6,084 nt of DNA, taken from Pseudomonadota bacterium (lineage in GTDB: Bacteria > Pseudomonadota > Gammaproteobacteria > Burkholderiales > Burkholderiaceae_C). The stretch covers positions 1 to 6,084 of the forward strand of contig JAUPTP010000158.1 in assembly GCA_030918015.1 (NCBI GenBank), written 5' to 3'. Each line of letters opens with the position of its first letter. Position 1 is the stretch's first letter. The position numbers and the translations under genes are program-made. Shown here one piece after another: positions 5,599 to 6,084 of the stretch. The notes below the pieces were generated by a model that was given only the letters and a program-made list of their open reading frames with translations, searched no databases and had not been told where the DNA came from.

Positions 5599-6084
5599 CG
5601 CTCAGCGCGCTGCCGGTGGTGCTGGCGCTGTCGGTGGCGCTGGTGCTGCCGGTGCCGCCGAGCTGGGCGTAGCGCGCGGCGATCATGCGGATGAATTCCT
5701 GCGCGTCCGTGCGCGAGGTGCTGCTGCTGGCCGTGCTGCTCGTGCCGGTGCTGTCCGTGGTGGACGTGTCGCTGCTGCTGGAGCCCTGCGACGCAGGATG
5801 ATGCGGCGGCGGGCCCTGCGGGCGCTCGCTGCCCTGGCCCTGGGCGGCCATCTGCTCCTGCATCTTGTCGCGGAAGCTGCTGATCTCGTCGGACGAGAGC
5901 GCGTCATCGCCGTCGCTGTCGATGGCGGAGAACAGCTTCTTGACCTCGTCGCTGGCCTCGTCCAGTCCGAACTCGCTGCTGGAGACGGTGCCGTCCTCGT
6001 CGCTGTCGAGCGACTGGATCGGGTCCTGGTCTCCGGCCTGGCCGGGGCCGCCATGTCCCCCGTGGCCGCCGGCCGGGGGCGGGC
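5588..6084 (-). CDS. EF-hand calcium-binding protein with Ser/Thr-rich tail (N-terminus beyond right edge)
   Basis: This is the C-terminal 164 residues of a probable calcium-binding protein; it has no gene name I recognise. After a Gly/His/Pro-rich stretch come two canonical 12-residue EF-hand loops. DSDEDGTVSSSE (5972-6007) has D, D, D and E at positions 1, 3, 5 and 12. DSDGDDALSSDE (5885-5920) has the same ligands but D instead of G at position 6. They are joined by FGLDEASDEVKKLFSAI, giving a paired EF-hand lobe. A Gln/Pro/His linker and about 25 residues of nearly pure Ser/Thr/Asp follow. A short helix EFIRMIAARYAQLGG and a second Ser/Thr/Ala run end in ALSVSA. Small bacterial EF-hand proteins of this build are often exported, but any signal peptide would lie outside the window. 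The frame is open from the stop at 5588 to the edge. The competing antisense-like frame at 5683-6054 is Arg/Ser/Ala-only and spurious. Confidence 0.88.
   Translation of the reverse strand, partial: PPPAGGHGGHGGPGQAGDQDPIQSLDSDEDGTVSSSEFGLDEASDEVKKLFSAIDSDGDDALSSDEISSFRDKMQEQMAAQGQGSERPQGPPPHHPASQGSSSSDTSTTDSTGTSSTASSSTSRTDAQEFIRMIAARYAQLGGTGSTSATDSASTTGSALSVSA
5592..5608. terminator. Hairpin at the dusC/EF-hand convergent overlap
   Basis: GCGCTGA (5592-5598) pairs perfectly with TCAGCGC (5602-5608) across the 3-nt loop CGC. The left arm ends with the dusC stop TGA. The arms are inside the 3' end of the EF-hand gene, so the sequence is also coding on the other strand. There is no T-tract. The same GCGCTGA/TCAGCGC core occurs in the hairpin at 3408-3437. 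A transcription-end or RNA-protecting role is possible but unproven. Confidence 0.35.

Noticed and set aside
5720..5785. GCT-type triplet repeats as a microsatellite or phase-variable tract
   Set aside because: The runs are short and interrupted and are explained by Ser/Thr codons of the EF-hand protein's tail. Any slippage would be in-frame triplets.

Overview
This is a GC-rich window (roughly two thirds G+C by eye). It looks like the chromosome of a betaproteobacterium, most likely Burkholderiales of the Leptothrix/Rubrivivax/Ideonella type. That placement rests on the style of the GlnRS, PhoB and DusC proteins and on a small protein (1984-2208) of a kind I associate with that order. It is an inference, not a database result. 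I see no tRNA, rRNA, CRISPR array, insertion sequence, integrase, origin or plasmid gene.

Layout from left to right: (1) the N-terminal 343 codons of glutaminyl-tRNA synthetase (glnS, minus strand, cut by the left edge); (2) a divergent promoter gap of 227 bp with a candidate Pho box; (3) phoB, a complete OmpR-family response regulator (plus), with no phoR beside it; (4) a 74-codon conserved-looking protein of unknown function (minus); (5) a 307-bp gap holding two nested perfect 9-bp inverted repeats; (6) a YedI/DUF808 inner-membrane protein (plus); (7) a 349-residue zinc-ribbon protein whose C-terminal half resembles the Card1/DUF1887 PD-(D/E)XK nuclease domain but has lost the E-x-K pair (minus); (8) a tRNA-dihydrouridine synthase of the DusC type (plus); (9) the C-terminal part of an EF-hand protein with a Ser/Thr-rich tail (minus, cut by the right edge).

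The seven genes alternate strictly in strand (- + - + - + -), so none shares an operon with another gene in the window. Each divergent gap must carry two promoters. Each convergent junction is very tight (19 nt, 14 nt and an 11-nt overlap) and contains an inverted repeat that takes in stop codons. The strongest is a 12-bp stem between the yedI-like and zinc-ribbon genes. The genes do not form one pathway: two act in translation (glnS, dusC), one in phosphate-response regulation (phoB), one is a membrane protein and one a probable calcium-binding protein. The two items most worth a second look are the zinc-ribbon/degenerate-nuclease protein and the nested inverted repeat upstream of the yedI-like gene.
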